Of a stretch of 64,000 bases of DNA, positions 34,592 through 47,147 are shown one piece after another (within the stretch, counting starts at the first letter, position 1; each line of letters starts with the position of its first letter). This DNA is from Liolophura sinensis. Lineage: Eukaryota; Mollusca; Polyplacophora; Chitonida; Chitonidae. The notes beneath the pieces were generated by a model, which saw only the letters and a program-made list of their open reading frames with translations, did not search any database and was not told where the DNA came from. A program made the translations under genes and the position numbers. The stretch spans positions 21,997,853 through 22,061,852 of the forward strand of contig NC_088296.1 in NCBI RefSeq assembly GCF_032854445.1, given 5' to 3'.

Positions 34592-34797
34592 TATATTTGC
34601 ACTTGAATCTGCCCTGTTAAGGTAACAAGTGTGTTGAATCTGAATTTTGGTCATAATTACTTTTTTAATACATAGAGGTTATCATCACACTGTGCTGATC
34701 TGCATCGTCGTATCTGCTCGAGTTCTCTGCGGTTGCGTCGCCGTATCGACCGGGCCCGACTTCTTCATAAATTACTGCCACTAAGACCGAGACATTT

Positions 34798-34811
34798 CTT
34801 ACCATAGAAAC
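34798..34811. promoter_or_regulatory. Decayed X-box position, unit 1
   Basis: CTTACCATAGAAAC, the degenerate counterpart of the perfect X-box in units 2-4. Confidence 0.4.
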
Positions 34812-36240
34812 CGGCAGGTCGTTGGCCGGAGTGGATTTTAATCCTGACAATGCCCTTTCATGCAGTTCTGTTTGGAAATGGAGAAGTTCAATATAAAATT
34901 TGTCCTGACGCACCTAACGCAACATTGTGGAGAATTCCATATTTGTGTATAAGAAACGGAGGGGGCAAGTGTATTGCTTTAAATAAAGACCTATTCGTAA
35001 ATACGGCAATTTATGAATTATGAATGTTTGATTATTTGCAACAAAGAAAAGTCACTAATTGTTTGATATGGCTGGCTGGAATGTTTTTGTTTATCTACTT
35101 TCATTTCGCTAAGACTCACTGTTGCCCGTCAGCTTAGAAATATATACTATAGACTAGTGGACCGTGACAAGACGGGAGCTGCTGAGTTTCCTGCACCAAT
35201 CGCCCAGATTCGAAATACAGGTAGATACAATATTCTCCCGGCCACTATCTGGTTTCTCACACCTTCATTAAGTTTATTTCATTCAGTTTATTCACCACAT
35301 ATTTTCAGCAAACAATTTTTTTTGTATATACTTTGACGTAAACACATGGGTAATCTCTTATTCATATCAGATTGATTGGTGTTACCTGAAAGTAACCTGG
35401 TTGTCTGTTACATTGGAAGTGTAACTGTGATTACCTGACTGTTCTCAGTATTTCACATGAAATACATGATCTGTATTACACCAACAACCACAACACGGAA
35501 ATGGCGCAAAATATTCATAAATAACTGTCCACTGCAGCAGCTTTTCTGTACCTCTGCTTTTAACTTCTAAAACAATAACCCAATACTGCATGAATATTCA
35601 GAGCAACACTCGTATCGCCTGATCGAATCAGAGACAAGCAATCACCACAATCGAACATTAGACCTAGAGATATATATTGGACATTGAACTGTTAGTCCTC
35701 CTACATGTCTTATGCATGTTTAACATTTTATTGTTAACGAAAATAAAATATAAGAAGACGTGGCTATTTTTGATAGAGGTATGTGTTGTTGACGACTGAT
35801 TACAAAAACAACAGTCAAATTTCATTGACCGATTGTCACAGAATGTTGGTATAAAAATGTACTCAATATTGATTTAGAGCCCACAGTTTATGAAACAGGT
35901 ATAAATTGTTGGAGTTTCTATGGTTTTACCTTAATCTGGGTATTTATTTCCGACCGAAATGATTCCAGTCACTTCGTCGTGGTTTGTAAAGTCCGCCATG
36001 ATGTTCAGCATTTCAGTTAGGAGGCTTTAGAATCAAGGATTTTAATAATTATGAAATGGTTCATGTGTTATGTTGGTGTCGTTAGAAAGAGTAGATTTTA
36101 TAGTATTTGTGTTCTTCAAATTAATAACACAGATACTATTTCACTATTTGATAGAAATTACACGGCTTTTCTTTATGTTGGCATGGGGAAAATTACGCTA
36201 TTTTGGCCATATTGGTTTCAATACATTATTCGCTCTATTC
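34812..36240. other. Intergenic part of unit 1
   Basis: Conserved between units. Relative to units 2-4, the segment behind the X-box is deleted here (joined at about 34,870). No gene recognised. Confidence 0.45.
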
Positions 36241-36247
36241 ACGTCAG

Positions 36248-36309
36248 CCAATCAAAATTTAGGATTTTTGGTGGTTAGAACAGCCTGCTGTCTACGTGCT
36301 ATAAAAGGG
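36248..36309 (+). promoter_or_regulatory. CCAAT and TATA pair, unit 1
   Basis: CCAAT at 36248-36252 (within CAGCCAATCAAAA) and TATAAAAGGG at 36300-36309, 52 bp apart, the spacing of a core promoter. A purine-rich GGCAAGATCAAGGCAAAGAC stretch follows. The transcript is not identified. It could be a 5' UTR exon of the next transporter copy about 3 kb downstream. Confidence 0.5.
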
Positions 36310-36910
36310 TATAGATCATGGCGCGGGACAGATGGTCCTGGAAGTCTACGACAGTCAAGACAGGGGCAAAGGCAAGATCAAGGCAAAGACAAGATCAAAA
36401 CAAGGCACAGAGGATTACTGTGACTATATGTGTTACTTCTCAGTTAGGTAGAAATTCCAGCACCTATACCCGTCGTAATATTTCTAAATTGCTAAAGATT
36501 GTTCACCGTGTATAGTCCGTGTCAAAAACCGGCCCAGAGTTATTCACCCTGAAACTCTCTCTCACAAATGGTATTGCTGATTCTGAAGGAATATTTGATG
36601 ATTTGACCGTATATATGTGAATAAATCGATATTTCTGTGGTGTTGTCTCCAAAATACTTGAGGTAAATATCGGTCTCATACGTTTCAAAATTATTAAACG
36701 TTTTACCTCGGAGTCGATAGAGATTAACTGGTGATAAACAGAGAGCAGAGCAAAGCCTGTTTTCTTAATCTCTAAAGGTCATAAGGCTGAGTTTTAAAGA
36801 AAAATGCGCTATAATGGTATATTAAGCTATGCTCTATATATTTAAACATAAGAGAAATATTTTTGAGTACGCCTTAATACGCCTCAGTTAAGAAACGACT
36901 CCCTCGTCTT

Positions 36911-36918
36911 ACATATAT

Positions 36919-37009
<91 letters not shown>
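36911..37009. repeat. (TA)n microsatellite, unit 1
   Basis: A nearly uninterrupted TA run of about 95 bp between conserved flanks CCCTCGTCTTACA and CCTAACCTGAGC. Confidence 0.95.
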
Positions 37010-37012
<3 letters not shown>

Positions 37013-37751
37013 AACCTGAGCACAATACCTGTAGTACATTTGTGACATGTTGTTAAAGGTAAGTCAGTAAAAAAAGTAACTACTGCTAGGCCTGGCAGTT
37101 TGATGGTACTTCAGATGTAGTTATGGGCAAGTCATGATATAATGTAGGTAACGGGTAATAGACCATAAACTGTACTGATGGTTGAAATTCCACACTTACA
37201 AAACAGGGGGTACATCAGTTTTCATACACCCCTGGGTTCAAGGCCCCTCATGCAGATGTGGCTAAAGTCGTATTTAATGCCTACGGGTCGCATATAATCC
37301 CCTGCTATTTAAGATATGTTTACTTTTGATTCCTAGGGTGTCCCATGTCAATTTTTTCTACTTTTAAGTGGTATCATTTTGTAGCTGAGGCCTCAAAGCT
37401 TTATTCTAGGTATAAATTTGCATGTTGTTTAGAGAATGGTGGCGGATGCACACCAGGAAAATGTAGTGAAAAGTCCTGTTTCACCGGCCTTTGTTTGGCC
37501 TCGAAAGTACCAATTTTCATCAGTTTTACGTCTCAAAAGTCTTCTTTGCTGTAATAAATTCGCCTTGGAAAAAATAGCATCGGTCTCTTTCGCGAGACAC
37601 TGACTAACTTTCACACACGTAAAGCACATTTTTTCAATTGCAGAGCCGGTTCATTGAGAATTCCAGTTTGGTAGAAAGCAAGTGATCTTAAACGAATTTT
37701 TCACAATATCCCCCTATAGATCATACGAGAACCCAAACGTCGACGCAAGCC

Positions 37752-37888
37752 GATAAACGGCCAGACGAGTGCCTATACAGCTAGACGAGTGCGTATACGG
37801 CCAGACGAGTGCCTAAACGGCCAAACGAGTGCCTAAGCGGCCAGATTGGCAACTAAACGACCAGATTAGCACGCAACTAGGCGGCCGG
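37752..37888. repeat. 20-bp array, unit 1
   Basis: About seven degenerate repeats of ACGGCCAGACGAGTGCCTAA. Confidence 0.8.
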
Positions 37889-38481
37889 TAAGAACAATAC
37901 AGACAATGAAATCTTTAACATGACAGTTAGGGAAGGAATCGTTATTTCATATGTTCAACTACAAGACAAGCATCTTATCCGCTAAGCCACTAAGTGCATT
38001 TTGATCTTAAACTTCCTAGAACACATAGTTGGTGCACGAATGAATAACTCGCAACCTGGATTATATGATTTGTTTCTTACTGTATATTACATATAATTTC
38101 AGAGATGGCTAGGAAGTTTGAATCAATCAAAAGTTTTAACCGAGCAAAGCACTAAAATTGGACTGTAACTTCTTGCGTTCTGTAACTCGCCCAAATTCAT
38201 TACTGTAACTTTAGTGAATGTAAACATCCCGAAACCCAAGAAACCGATTCAAAATTCATGCGGGCGCTAATGAAACCCGGGCGTTGTGTGTGGAAGCTTT
38301 AAACCAAGCCAGGCATTGACATGCGCCAATCTTTCTGCGGAAATACCGGCGTTGACCATTGCGCCCCAGCGCAATCTTTCAGTCTAAAGGTGATCAGAGG
38401 AGAAGTGTAAGGGGTAAAGCAATGAAAGTCTCCTGTTAACAAAATCAACATGGCGAACAGCCGATTTTTCTTCGACACACG

Positions 38482-38717
38482 AAAGCACGTGCTTTATCCG
38501 ATGTAAATAAAGGTTAGTACGGGTACTATATCATAATTTCTCACTTCACCTATTTACAAGCTTATTAAAATAGTGCAATATCTATACTCGGTCAAAATTT
38601 GACTTCGGATTAAAATATTTGAAACAAGTACGAACGCACAGTCGACACCAAGGTACACAATGAATGGGGAAAACAGGTCTTACATGAAGGAAAGAACCAC
38701 GTGACATTTTCCACGTG
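38482..38717. promoter_or_regulatory. E-box cluster upstream of copy 2
   Basis: Three CACGTG sites: one inside the perfect palindrome AAAGCACGTGCTTT (38482-38495), and two at 38698-38703 and 38712-38717. Just upstream, at 38,330-38,390, the DNA is richer in CpG and contains a 7-bp inverted repeat ATTGCGC..GCGCAAT. This is a plausible promoter region about 0.6-0.8 kb before the copy 2 ATG. Confidence 0.45.
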
Positions 38718-38815
38718 ATGATTAGTCTCCCGTTTCTCTGGTCCACCAGTTTGATGTCTCATCAGAACGTTTAGCTGCCAGGTGTGTGAGGCATTCAAGA
38801 GTTCAGTTTAAAACA

Positions 38816-38823
38816 TGACGTCA
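38816..38823. promoter_or_regulatory. Palindromic CRE, unit 2
   Basis: TGACGTCA upstream of copy 2. Confidence 0.4.
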
Positions 38824-39268
38824 TGCCACATTGTTAATATATGCTACCTGCTGTCTCATGTTACACGGCGCTGGCGTGCACAAGTCGAATTCACCCGCTG
38901 TCATTCCATTATTTATTTATTGACGTTGACAGGACGTCAGAAACGTGATATCAACATCTGTTTGCGGTGTTTTGATTGAGAAAGAGTTGCACGAAGGCAT
39001 GCAACAGAAAGGATACATTAGATGAAAGTAAATGTAAGAAAATGTTATACCCCTTCACAGTCTGTTTGTTGAGTTAGTGCGCTTGTATGACCTTGTATTT
39101 TACCTGGTGAGGGTCAGTCATGTTTAAATACGCAACGCCTAACGGCTTTTACATAAAGTAAATGTTGTCGTCAATGACCTGGCAAACCAAGCGTGTCAAC
39201 ATACAAGAATATCTCAAAAAAGACAAAACAGCGTTGTTGAACGGTTTTCGTGTGCTTACCCCACGATT

Positions 39269-41962
39269 ATGATGGAGAGACAGATGTTTCTGCTTGGAAT
39301 CCGCGTTATCTTCTCTTTGTTCTGTGCTATGATCAACGGGATAGATCTGTCCTTCAACGTTTATGCGGTCCCACTGAAAGACACGTTCGACTTTACCCAA
39401 ACTCAAGGTAAGACTCATTGTAATATTACCACAGTATACATGTATGTACACGTCCATATGTAAATTTGTTTAAGAGTTTCACACCGACATAGTGGGGTTT
39501 GTTGTAAGCACGAACAGCGGGTTAGAATAGCCGGCAATGAAAGGTTGCAATCAGTCAGGTTGAGAACATATATTTTATACCCCTTCTCACCATCACTACA
39601 CCCCACCCCCACCCCCCTCTTCCCCTCTCTATCTCCACACCCTTCCACTACATCAACCTCACCAACACTGCGAGATAACATCAACTCTCATACTGTGATG
39701 ATGGGGAAATGTATAATGTAGCAACAAGGCAATCCCAGACAATAGTATATCAAGAAGATGTAACATTTAGAGATAAGGCGAAGTCTAATAATTCGCGATG
39801 AAAAAATACATCAGAATAGAAAACAATAAAAGTTGATATCTATATTTTCCTCCCAAAGTCAGACATTTTCTAGAGCGTGGAGTTTGTTAGTATTTAAGAA
39901 TTTACACCAACAGTTAGAATAAAACCCAAACTGAACAGCTTGACAAGAATTTCACAGGTCATCTATAATCACACTTTCGTTCTCCTCTGGTTTTATTCTC
40001 AATGGTGAACTTACCTTTTTATCATCTTATGGCTGGTAACTACCGTGTAAACTCGCACTTGGAGGTTAAAGTGAAAAAAGTACAAATAAAATTCAAACAC
40101 ACAAAGTTTGCCAGTTACATGTCCTTGTTGTTGTTCCTTGTATCTGCAGTTGAAGCTTTGGCCTCAATGATTTGTGTTGGATTTGGTCTGGCGTTCCTAG
40201 AAATCCTGCTCAGCTCTAAGTTTGGGTACATTACAACATTCATCGTTACCTGGATCACTCTACCGCTCACCAGCGCACTATTTGGCCTTGCGGCTGTACA
40301 CAACGAGTTCATGCACTCCCAGCCAGTGTGGATCTATGTCATACAGATATGCATGTGTAAGTAAGTAAAAATAGCCAAATTTTCCACAGGAATATACAAA
40401 ACTTGAAAGTGCTGGTTATCTTGTATAGGCCTCAGCTGTAATGAGAACAAAACCCCAGGTTCGACCTAGTTTCCTTCCAGCACACTACTAGCCTCCATCG
40501 TATATGTAAAATATTCATGCACAGGGTGTATAAATCATACAAAAAAGTAATACGCAGGAACAAAGTAAAGGCAGATGTGACTTGTAAAACGGCTTAACAT
40601 TTTACGAGGGAAAAGAAGTGAAGAATTTAAAATTGAACCCTACGGTATTTATGGGCTACAAGAACTTACTTGTGCTTATGGTTTACGTCATGTTGTAAGC
40701 CCAGAATAATTTTTAAAATATTTGAAATATTATCTTTCCTTCTTTCAGCTTTAAGTAATGTGGTAACAATGACTTTGGTGAGAAACGTTGTTGTTGGGAT
40801 TTTACCAAAAAGATTTGTCTGAACCATAATTGGACTTACCGGCTCAGCTGTTTGTTTCGGCAAGATAGCTTACTCTGGCCTGCTGGAGTTGATTTGTCAT
40901 AACGACTTAGCCAAGTTTTTCTTCACCATGTCTATTGTGTCGGGTGTATTTCTCAGCTTGTTTTACCCATTGTTGTATCCCGCGGCCAGGGAACTGGAGA
41001 ACTACAGATATAGGCAGTCGCATGAGGAAAGTCACACAGAAAAGGAGTCGCTAAACAACTACCAGCGTGACGGGGAGTCGCTCGACCACCAAGACACGGA
41101 GTCGCAAGGAATCTACCGGCGAATCGAGGAGTCGCACGACCACCAAAGCGCGGAGTCGCTAGAAAACTACCAGCGAGACGTGGAGTCGCAAGACCACGAA
41201 GACACGGAGTCGCAAAAGAACTACCAGCGTGACTGGGAGTCGCAAGACCACCAAGACACGGAGTCGCAAAGAAACTACAAGCAAGACAAGAAGTCGCAAG
41301 AAAAGAGCTATCTTAAGGAGTACAAAAAAGAAAACACACCTCTTGAGTACATGATAAAGTGTAGGTATTTTCACATGACATTTTGGACATCCACAGTTTT
41401 CGCCTCAGCTGCGTACACGGTTCTCAATAACATCACCTTCATTACCAGTTCCATCGGGATGAAGGAGTCATTTAACATTATCACCACCATGTCCTTGAGT
41501 ATAATGATCATTCGCGTAGTCTACGGTATGTTATTTGATAAAGTCGCATCTCAAACATTTGCCTTTTGGCTTTTGTTCAGCATGTATTTCAGTTTTGCTC
41601 TTGGACTGATACTCGGTTTGTGCTATCTTAGTACTACCACCGTTTATATCATCGGGGTTCTGTGTGGGATAGCTGTGGGTCCGGCATGCGAACTTCCCGT
41701 GTTAGTGCTGGTGTTCCAATACGGGCGGTCGAACTTAAATCTAATATTTGTTGCGTTTTACTTCACATTGGCTGCCGGTCAGCTAATAATGCAAATGATG
41801 ACTGGATACCTATATGACAGAAACGTTATTACTGGAACTTCATGTCAAGGCACACACTGTTTCTGTTGGTCCTTCGTCTTTCTTCTCTGCCTGACTGTTC
41901 TTATCATCACTTTTCAATTCATAAACTACTTGATGACGTTCCACAAGTGTATAAAGTCGTGA
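39269..41962 (+). pseudogene. MFS-type transporter copy 2, one in-frame stop
   Basis: Exons 39269-39407, 40150-40356 and 40749-41962 have the same lengths as copy 4 apart from one extra start codon. A single substitution makes TGA at 40820-40822 where copy 4 has GGA, in exon 3 after RFV. Everything downstream (from 40,889) is open and differs from copy 4 at only a few residues, so the inactivation looks very recent. If this base is a sequencing error or polymorphism the gene is intact. Confidence 0.75.
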
Positions 41963-42196
41963 AGACACATTGACCTGCTGTCTGTGACGTTATACTTAAA
42001 GCGGGGAAAAATAAATATTACACGGAGCCCACATGAAAGAGTATCAAAAGTTGGAAATTTGGTCTTCAATATTTTTTTACATAAAGAGAAAAAGACACTT
42101 GAAAATATTTTTGTAGGATGGGTATTTGTTACGGCCTTTTGGTATATACACAGCCTTTCTGTAATAATGGTATAAATAGGGATGTAACACATGTTT

Positions 42197-42202
42197 AATA
42201 AA
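42197..42202 (+). terminator. AATAAA polyadenylation signal, copy 2
   Basis: AATAAA about 235 bp after the stop. Confidence 0.6.
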
Positions 42203-42408
42203 TATATTTGCACTCGAATTTGGCCTCTTAAGGTAACAAATGTGTTGAATCTGAATTTTGGTCATATTTACTTTTTTAATACATAGAGATTATCATCACA
42301 CTGTGCTGATCTGCATCGTCTTATCTGCTCGAGTTCTCTGCGGTTGCGTCGCCGTATTGAATGAGCCCGACTTTTTCATAAATTACTGCGACTAAAACCG
42401 AGACATTT

Positions 42409-42422
42409 GTTACCATGGTAAC
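42409..42422. promoter_or_regulatory. Perfect RFX-type X-box, unit 2
   Basis: GTTACCATGGTAAC, a 14-bp palindrome matching the known RFX X-box pattern GTTRCCATGGYAAC. It lies about 210 bp behind the polyadenylation signal. A 97-codon frame starts at its ATG (42,415-42,708) but is not preserved in the other units. Confidence 0.55.
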
Positions 42423-42714
42423 CGGCAGGTCGTTGGAAGGAGTGGATTTTAATCCTGACAATGCCCCTTCATGCAGTTCTGTTAGAAAAGAAATTCGTAT
42501 CTACTTTGTGTGCAAACTAACTGTACAAATATGTATAGCTTTTTACCGATCGAAAAATGTGGGGGTGGAAATATTATCCAAAGAATGGCCCGGAGACCTA
42601 TTCAATTTAGTGAAGACAGACCACAGTAATCAATTTTGTAACACTCGGAATTTGTTGCTTTTTTTGTTTTGTTTTGTTTCTTTTTGTTCTTGTTTTTTAT
42701 TTTTTTAACAAATG

Positions 42715-42722
42715 TGACGTCA
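42715..42722. promoter_or_regulatory. CRE within the T-rich insert of unit 2
   Basis: TGACGTCA at the end of a T-rich insert of about 100 bp found only in units 2 and 4. Confidence 0.3.
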
Positions 42723-44110
42723 TTACCAAATATAACAACATCAACAGGTAACACGGTTTGGAAATGGAGAAGACCTCTATAAAATTTATCCTGACGCACC
42801 TAACGCATCATTGTGGAGAATTGCATATTTGTGTATAAGAAACGGAGGGGGCAAGTGTATTGCTTTAAATAAAGATCTGTTCGTAAATACGGCAATTTAT
42901 TAATTATGAATGTTTCATTATTTGCAACAAAGAATAGTCACTATTTGTTTTATATGGCGGGCTGGAATGTTTTTGTTTATCTATTTTCATTTCGCCAAGA
43001 CTCACTGTTGCCCGTTAGCTTAGAGATATATACTATGGACTAGTGGACCGTGACAAGATGGGAGCTGCGGAGTTCCCTGCACCAATCGTCCAGCGTCGGA
43101 ATACAGGAAGATACAATATTCTCCCCAGCACTATCCGGTTTCTTACACCTTCATTAAGTTTATTTCATTCAGTTTATTCACCACATATTTTCAGCAAACA
43201 ATTTTATTTGTATATACTTTGACATAAACACATGGATAATCTCTTATTCATATCAGATTGATTGGTGTTACCTGAAAGTAACCTGGTTGTCTGTTACATT
43301 GGAAGTGTAACTGTGATTACCTGACTGTTCTGAGTATTTCACATGAAATACATGATCTGTATTACACCAACAACCACAACACGGAAATGGCGCAAAATAT
43401 TCATAAATAACTGTCCACTGCAGCAGCTTTTCTGTACCTCTGCTTTTAACTTCTAAAACAATAACAGAATACTGCATGAATATTCAGAGCAACACTCGTA
43501 TCGCCTGATAGAATCAGAGACAAGCAATCACCACTATCGAACATTAGACCTAGAGATTTTTATTGGACATTGAACTGTGAGTTTTCCTACATGTCTTATG
43601 CATGTTTAACATATTATTGTTAAGGAAAATTAAATATAAGAAGAGTTTCACGTGGTTATTTTTGATAGAGGTATGTGTTGTTGACGACTGATTACAGCAA
43701 CAACAGTCAAATTTCATTGACCGATTGTCCCAGAATTCTGGTATTAAAATGTACTCAATATTGATTTAGAGCCCACAGTTTATGAAACAGGTATAAATTG
43801 TTGGAGTTTCTATGGTTTTACCTTAATCTGGATATTTCAGTCACTTCGTCGTGGTTTGTAAAATCCGCCATGATGTTCAGCATTTCAGATAGGAGGCTTT
43901 AGAATCAAGGATTTTAATAATTATGAAACGGTTCATGTGTTATGTTGGTGTCGTTAGAAAGAGTAGGTTTTATAGTATCTGTTCTTCAAATTAATAACAC
44001 AGATACTATTTCACTATTTGATAGAAATTACACGGCTTTTCTTTATGTTGGCATGGGGAAAATTACGCTATTTTGGCCATATTGGTTTCAATTCATTATT
44101 GGCTCAATTC
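42723..44110. other. Intergenic part of unit 2
   Basis: Conserved between units, no gene recognised. Short frames such as 43,268-43,477 recur, but so does all the surrounding non-coding DNA. Confidence 0.45.
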
Positions 44111-44117
44111 ACGTCAG

Positions 44118-44179
44118 CCAATCAAAATGTAGGATTTTTGGTGGTTAGGACAGCCTGCTGTCTACGCGCTATAAAAGGG
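44118..44179 (+). promoter_or_regulatory. CCAAT and TATA pair, unit 2
   Basis: CCAAT at 44118-44122 and TATAAAAGGG at 44170-44179, again 52 bp apart. Confidence 0.5.
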
Positions 44180-44779
44180 TATAGATCATGGCGCGGGACA
44201 GATGGTCCTGGAAGTCTACGACAGTCAAGACAGGGGCAAAGGCAAGATCAAGGCAAAGACAAGATCAAAACAAGGCACAGAGGATTACTGTGGCTATATG
44301 TGTTACTTCTCAGTTAGGTAGAAATTCCAGCACCTATACCTGTCGTAATATTTCTAAATTGCTAAAGATTGTTCACCGTGTATAGTCGTGTCAAAAACCG
44401 GCCCAGAGTTATTCACCCTGAAACTCTCTCTCACAAATGGTATTGCTGATTCTGAAGGAATATTTGATGATTTGACCGTATATATGTGAATAAATCGATA
44501 TTTCTGTGGTGTTGTCTCCAAAATACTTGAGGTAAATATCGGTCTCATACGTTTCAAAATTATTAAACGTTTTACCTCGGAGTCGATAGAGATTAACTGG
44601 TGATAAACAGAGAGCAGAGCAAAGCCTGTTTTCTTAATCTCTAAAGGTCATAAGGCTGAGTTTTAAAGAAAAATGCGCTATAATGGTATATTAAGCTATG
44701 CTCTATATATTTAAACATAAGAGAAATATTTTTGAGTACGCCTTAATACGCCTCAGTTAAGAAACGACTCCCTCGTCTT

Positions 44780-44794
44780 ACATATATATATATA

Positions 44795-44888
<94 letters not shown>
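44780..44888. repeat. (TA)n microsatellite, unit 2
   Basis: A TA run of about 105 bp with one TTTA interruption. Confidence 0.95.
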
Positions 44889-44891
<3 letters not shown>

Positions 44892-45630
44892 AACCTGAGC
44901 ACAATACCTGTAGTACATTTGTGACATGTTGTTAAAGGTAAGTCAGTATAAAAAGTAACTACTGCTAGGCCTGGCAGTTTGATGGTACTTCAAATGTAGT
45001 TATGGGCAAGTCATGATATAATGTAGGTAACGGGTAATAGACCATAAACTGTACTGATGGTTGAAATTCCACACTTACAAAACAGGGGGTACATCAGTTT
45101 TCATACACCCCTGGGTTCAAGGCCCCTCATGCAGATGTGGCTAAAGTCGTATTTAATGCCTACGGGTCGCATATAATCCCCTGCTATTTAAGATATGTTT
45201 ACTATTGATTCCTAGGGTGTCCCATGTCAATTTTTTCTACTTTTAAGTGGTATCATTTTGTAGCTGAGGCCTCAAAGCTTTATTCTAGGTATAAATTTGC
45301 ATGTTGTTTAGAGAATGGTGGCGGATGCACACCAGGAAAATGTAGTGAAAAGTCCTGTTTCACCGGCCTTTGTTTGGCCTCGAAAGTACCAATTTTCATC
45401 AGTTTTACGTCTCAAAAGTCTTCTTTGCTGTAATAAATTCGCCTTGGAAAAAATAGGATCGGTCTCTTTCGCGAGACACTGACTAACTTTCACACACGTA
45501 AAGCACATTTTTTCAATTGCAGAGCCGGTTCATTGAGAATTCCAGTTTGGTGGAAAGCAAGTTATCTTAAACGAATTTTTCACAATATCCCCCTATAGAT
45601 CATACGAGAACCCAAACGTCGACGCAAGCC

Positions 45631-45767
45631 GATAAACGGCCAGACGAGTGCCTATACAGCTAGACGAGTGCGTATACGGCCAGACGAGTGCCTAAACAGC
45701 CAAACGAGTGCCTAAGCGGCCAGATTGGCAACTAAACGACCAGATTAGCACGCACCTAGGCGGCCGG
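45631..45767. repeat. 20-bp array, unit 2
   Basis: About seven repeats of the GGCCAGACGAGTGCCTA unit. Confidence 0.8.
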
Positions 45768-46370
45768 TAAGAACAATACAGACAATGAAATCTTTAACAT
45801 GACAGTTAGGGAAGGAATCGTTATTTCATATGTTCAACTACAGGACAAGCATCTTATCCGCTAAGCCACTAAGTGCATTTTGATCTTAAACTTCCTAGAA
45901 CACATAGTTGGTGCACGAATGAATAACTCGCAACCTGGATTATATGATTTGTTTCTTACTGTATATTACATATAATTTCAGAGATGGCTAGGAAGTTTGA
46001 ATCAATCAAAAGTTTTAACCGAGCAAAGCACTAAAATTGGACTGTAACTTCTTGCGTTCTGTAACTCGCCCAAATTCATTACTGTAACTTTAGTTAATGT
46101 AAACATCCCGAAACCCAAGAAACCGATTCAAAATTCATGCGGGCGCTAATGAAACCCGGGCGTTGTGTGTGGAAGCTTTAAACCAAGCCAGGCATTGACA
46201 TGCGCCAATCTTTCTGCGGAAATACCGGCGTTGACCATTGCGCCCCAGCGCAATCTTTCAGTCTAAAGGTGATCAGAGGAGAAGTGTAAGGGGTAAAGCA
46301 ATGAAAGTCTCCTGTTAACAAAATCAACATGGCGAACAGCCGATTTTTCTTCGACACACGAAAGCACGTG

Positions 46371-46596
46371 CTTTATCCGATGTAAATAAAGGTTAGTACG
46401 GGTACTATATCATAATTTCTCACTTCACCTATTTACAAGCTTATTAAAATAGTGCAATATCTATACTCGGTCAAAATTTGACTTCGGATTAAAATATTTG
46501 AAACAAGTACGAACGCACAGTCGACACCAAGGTACACAATGAATGGGGAAAACAGGTCTTACATGAAGGAAAGAACCACGTGACATTTTCCACGTG
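46371..46596. promoter_or_regulatory. E-box cluster upstream of copy 3
   Basis: Palindrome AAAGCACGTGCTTT at 46371-46384 and CACGTG at 46577-46582 and 46591-46596. Confidence 0.45.
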
Positions 46597-46694
46597 ATGA
46601 TTAGTCTCCCGTTTCTCTGGTCCACCAGTTTGATGTCTCATCAGAACGTTTAGCTGCCAGGTGTGTGAGGCATTCAAGAGTTCAGTTTAAAACA

Positions 46695-46702
46695 TGACGT
46701 CA
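46695..46702. promoter_or_regulatory. Palindromic CRE, unit 3
   Basis: TGACGTCA upstream of copy 3. Confidence 0.4.
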
Positions 46703-47147
46703 TGCCACATTGTTAATATATGCTACCTGCTGTCTCATGTTACACGGCGCTGGCGTGCACAAGTCGAATTCACCCGCTGTCATTCCATTATTTATTTATT
46801 GACGTTGACAGGACGTCAGAAACGTGATATCAACATCTGTTTGCGGTGTTTTGATTCAGAAAGAGTTGCACGAAGGCATGCAACAGAAAGGATACATTAG
46901 ATGAAAGTAAATGTAAGAAAATGTTATACCCCTTCACAGTCTGTTTGTTGAGTTAGTGGGCTTGTATGACCTTGTATTTTACCTGGTGAGGGTCAGTCAT
47001 GTTTAAATACGCAACGCCTAACGGCTTTTACATAAAGTAAATGTTGTCGTCAATGACCTGGCAAACCAAGCGTGTCAACATACAAGAATATCTCAAAAAA
47101 GACAAAACAGCGTTGTTAAACGGTTTTCGTGTGCTTACCCCACGATT

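Larger units (their letters stand above)
30813..38719 (+). repeat. Transporter tandem unit 1 (about 7.9 kb)
   Basis: Units start at 'gattagtctcccgtttctct' (30,813; 38,720; 46,599; 52,506). Each holds a transporter gene copy, a 3' region with an X-box site, a CCAAT/TATA pair, a (TA)n run, a 20-bp array and the E-box block that lies upstream of the next copy. Confidence 0.9.
38720..46598 (+). repeat. Transporter tandem unit 2 (about 7.9 kb)
   Basis: Same order as unit 1 with few differences. In the gene and the proximal 3' region it is closest to unit 4. Confidence 0.9.

Noticed and set aside
36318-36515. 65-codon frame just behind the TATA box, repeated at 44,188 and 50,182
   Set aside because: Its ATG lies within about 20 bp of the TATA box, too close to be downstream of the transcript start, and the ATG is AAG in unit 4.
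37345-37554. 69-codon frame repeated at 45,224 and 51,136
   Set aside because: The whole units are nearly identical, so recurrence is expected. In the diverged unit 4 the frame is not kept.
42415-42708. 97-codon frame starting at the X-box
   Set aside because: A one-base length difference breaks it in unit 3, it is deleted in unit 1, and its end reads through the T-rich insert.
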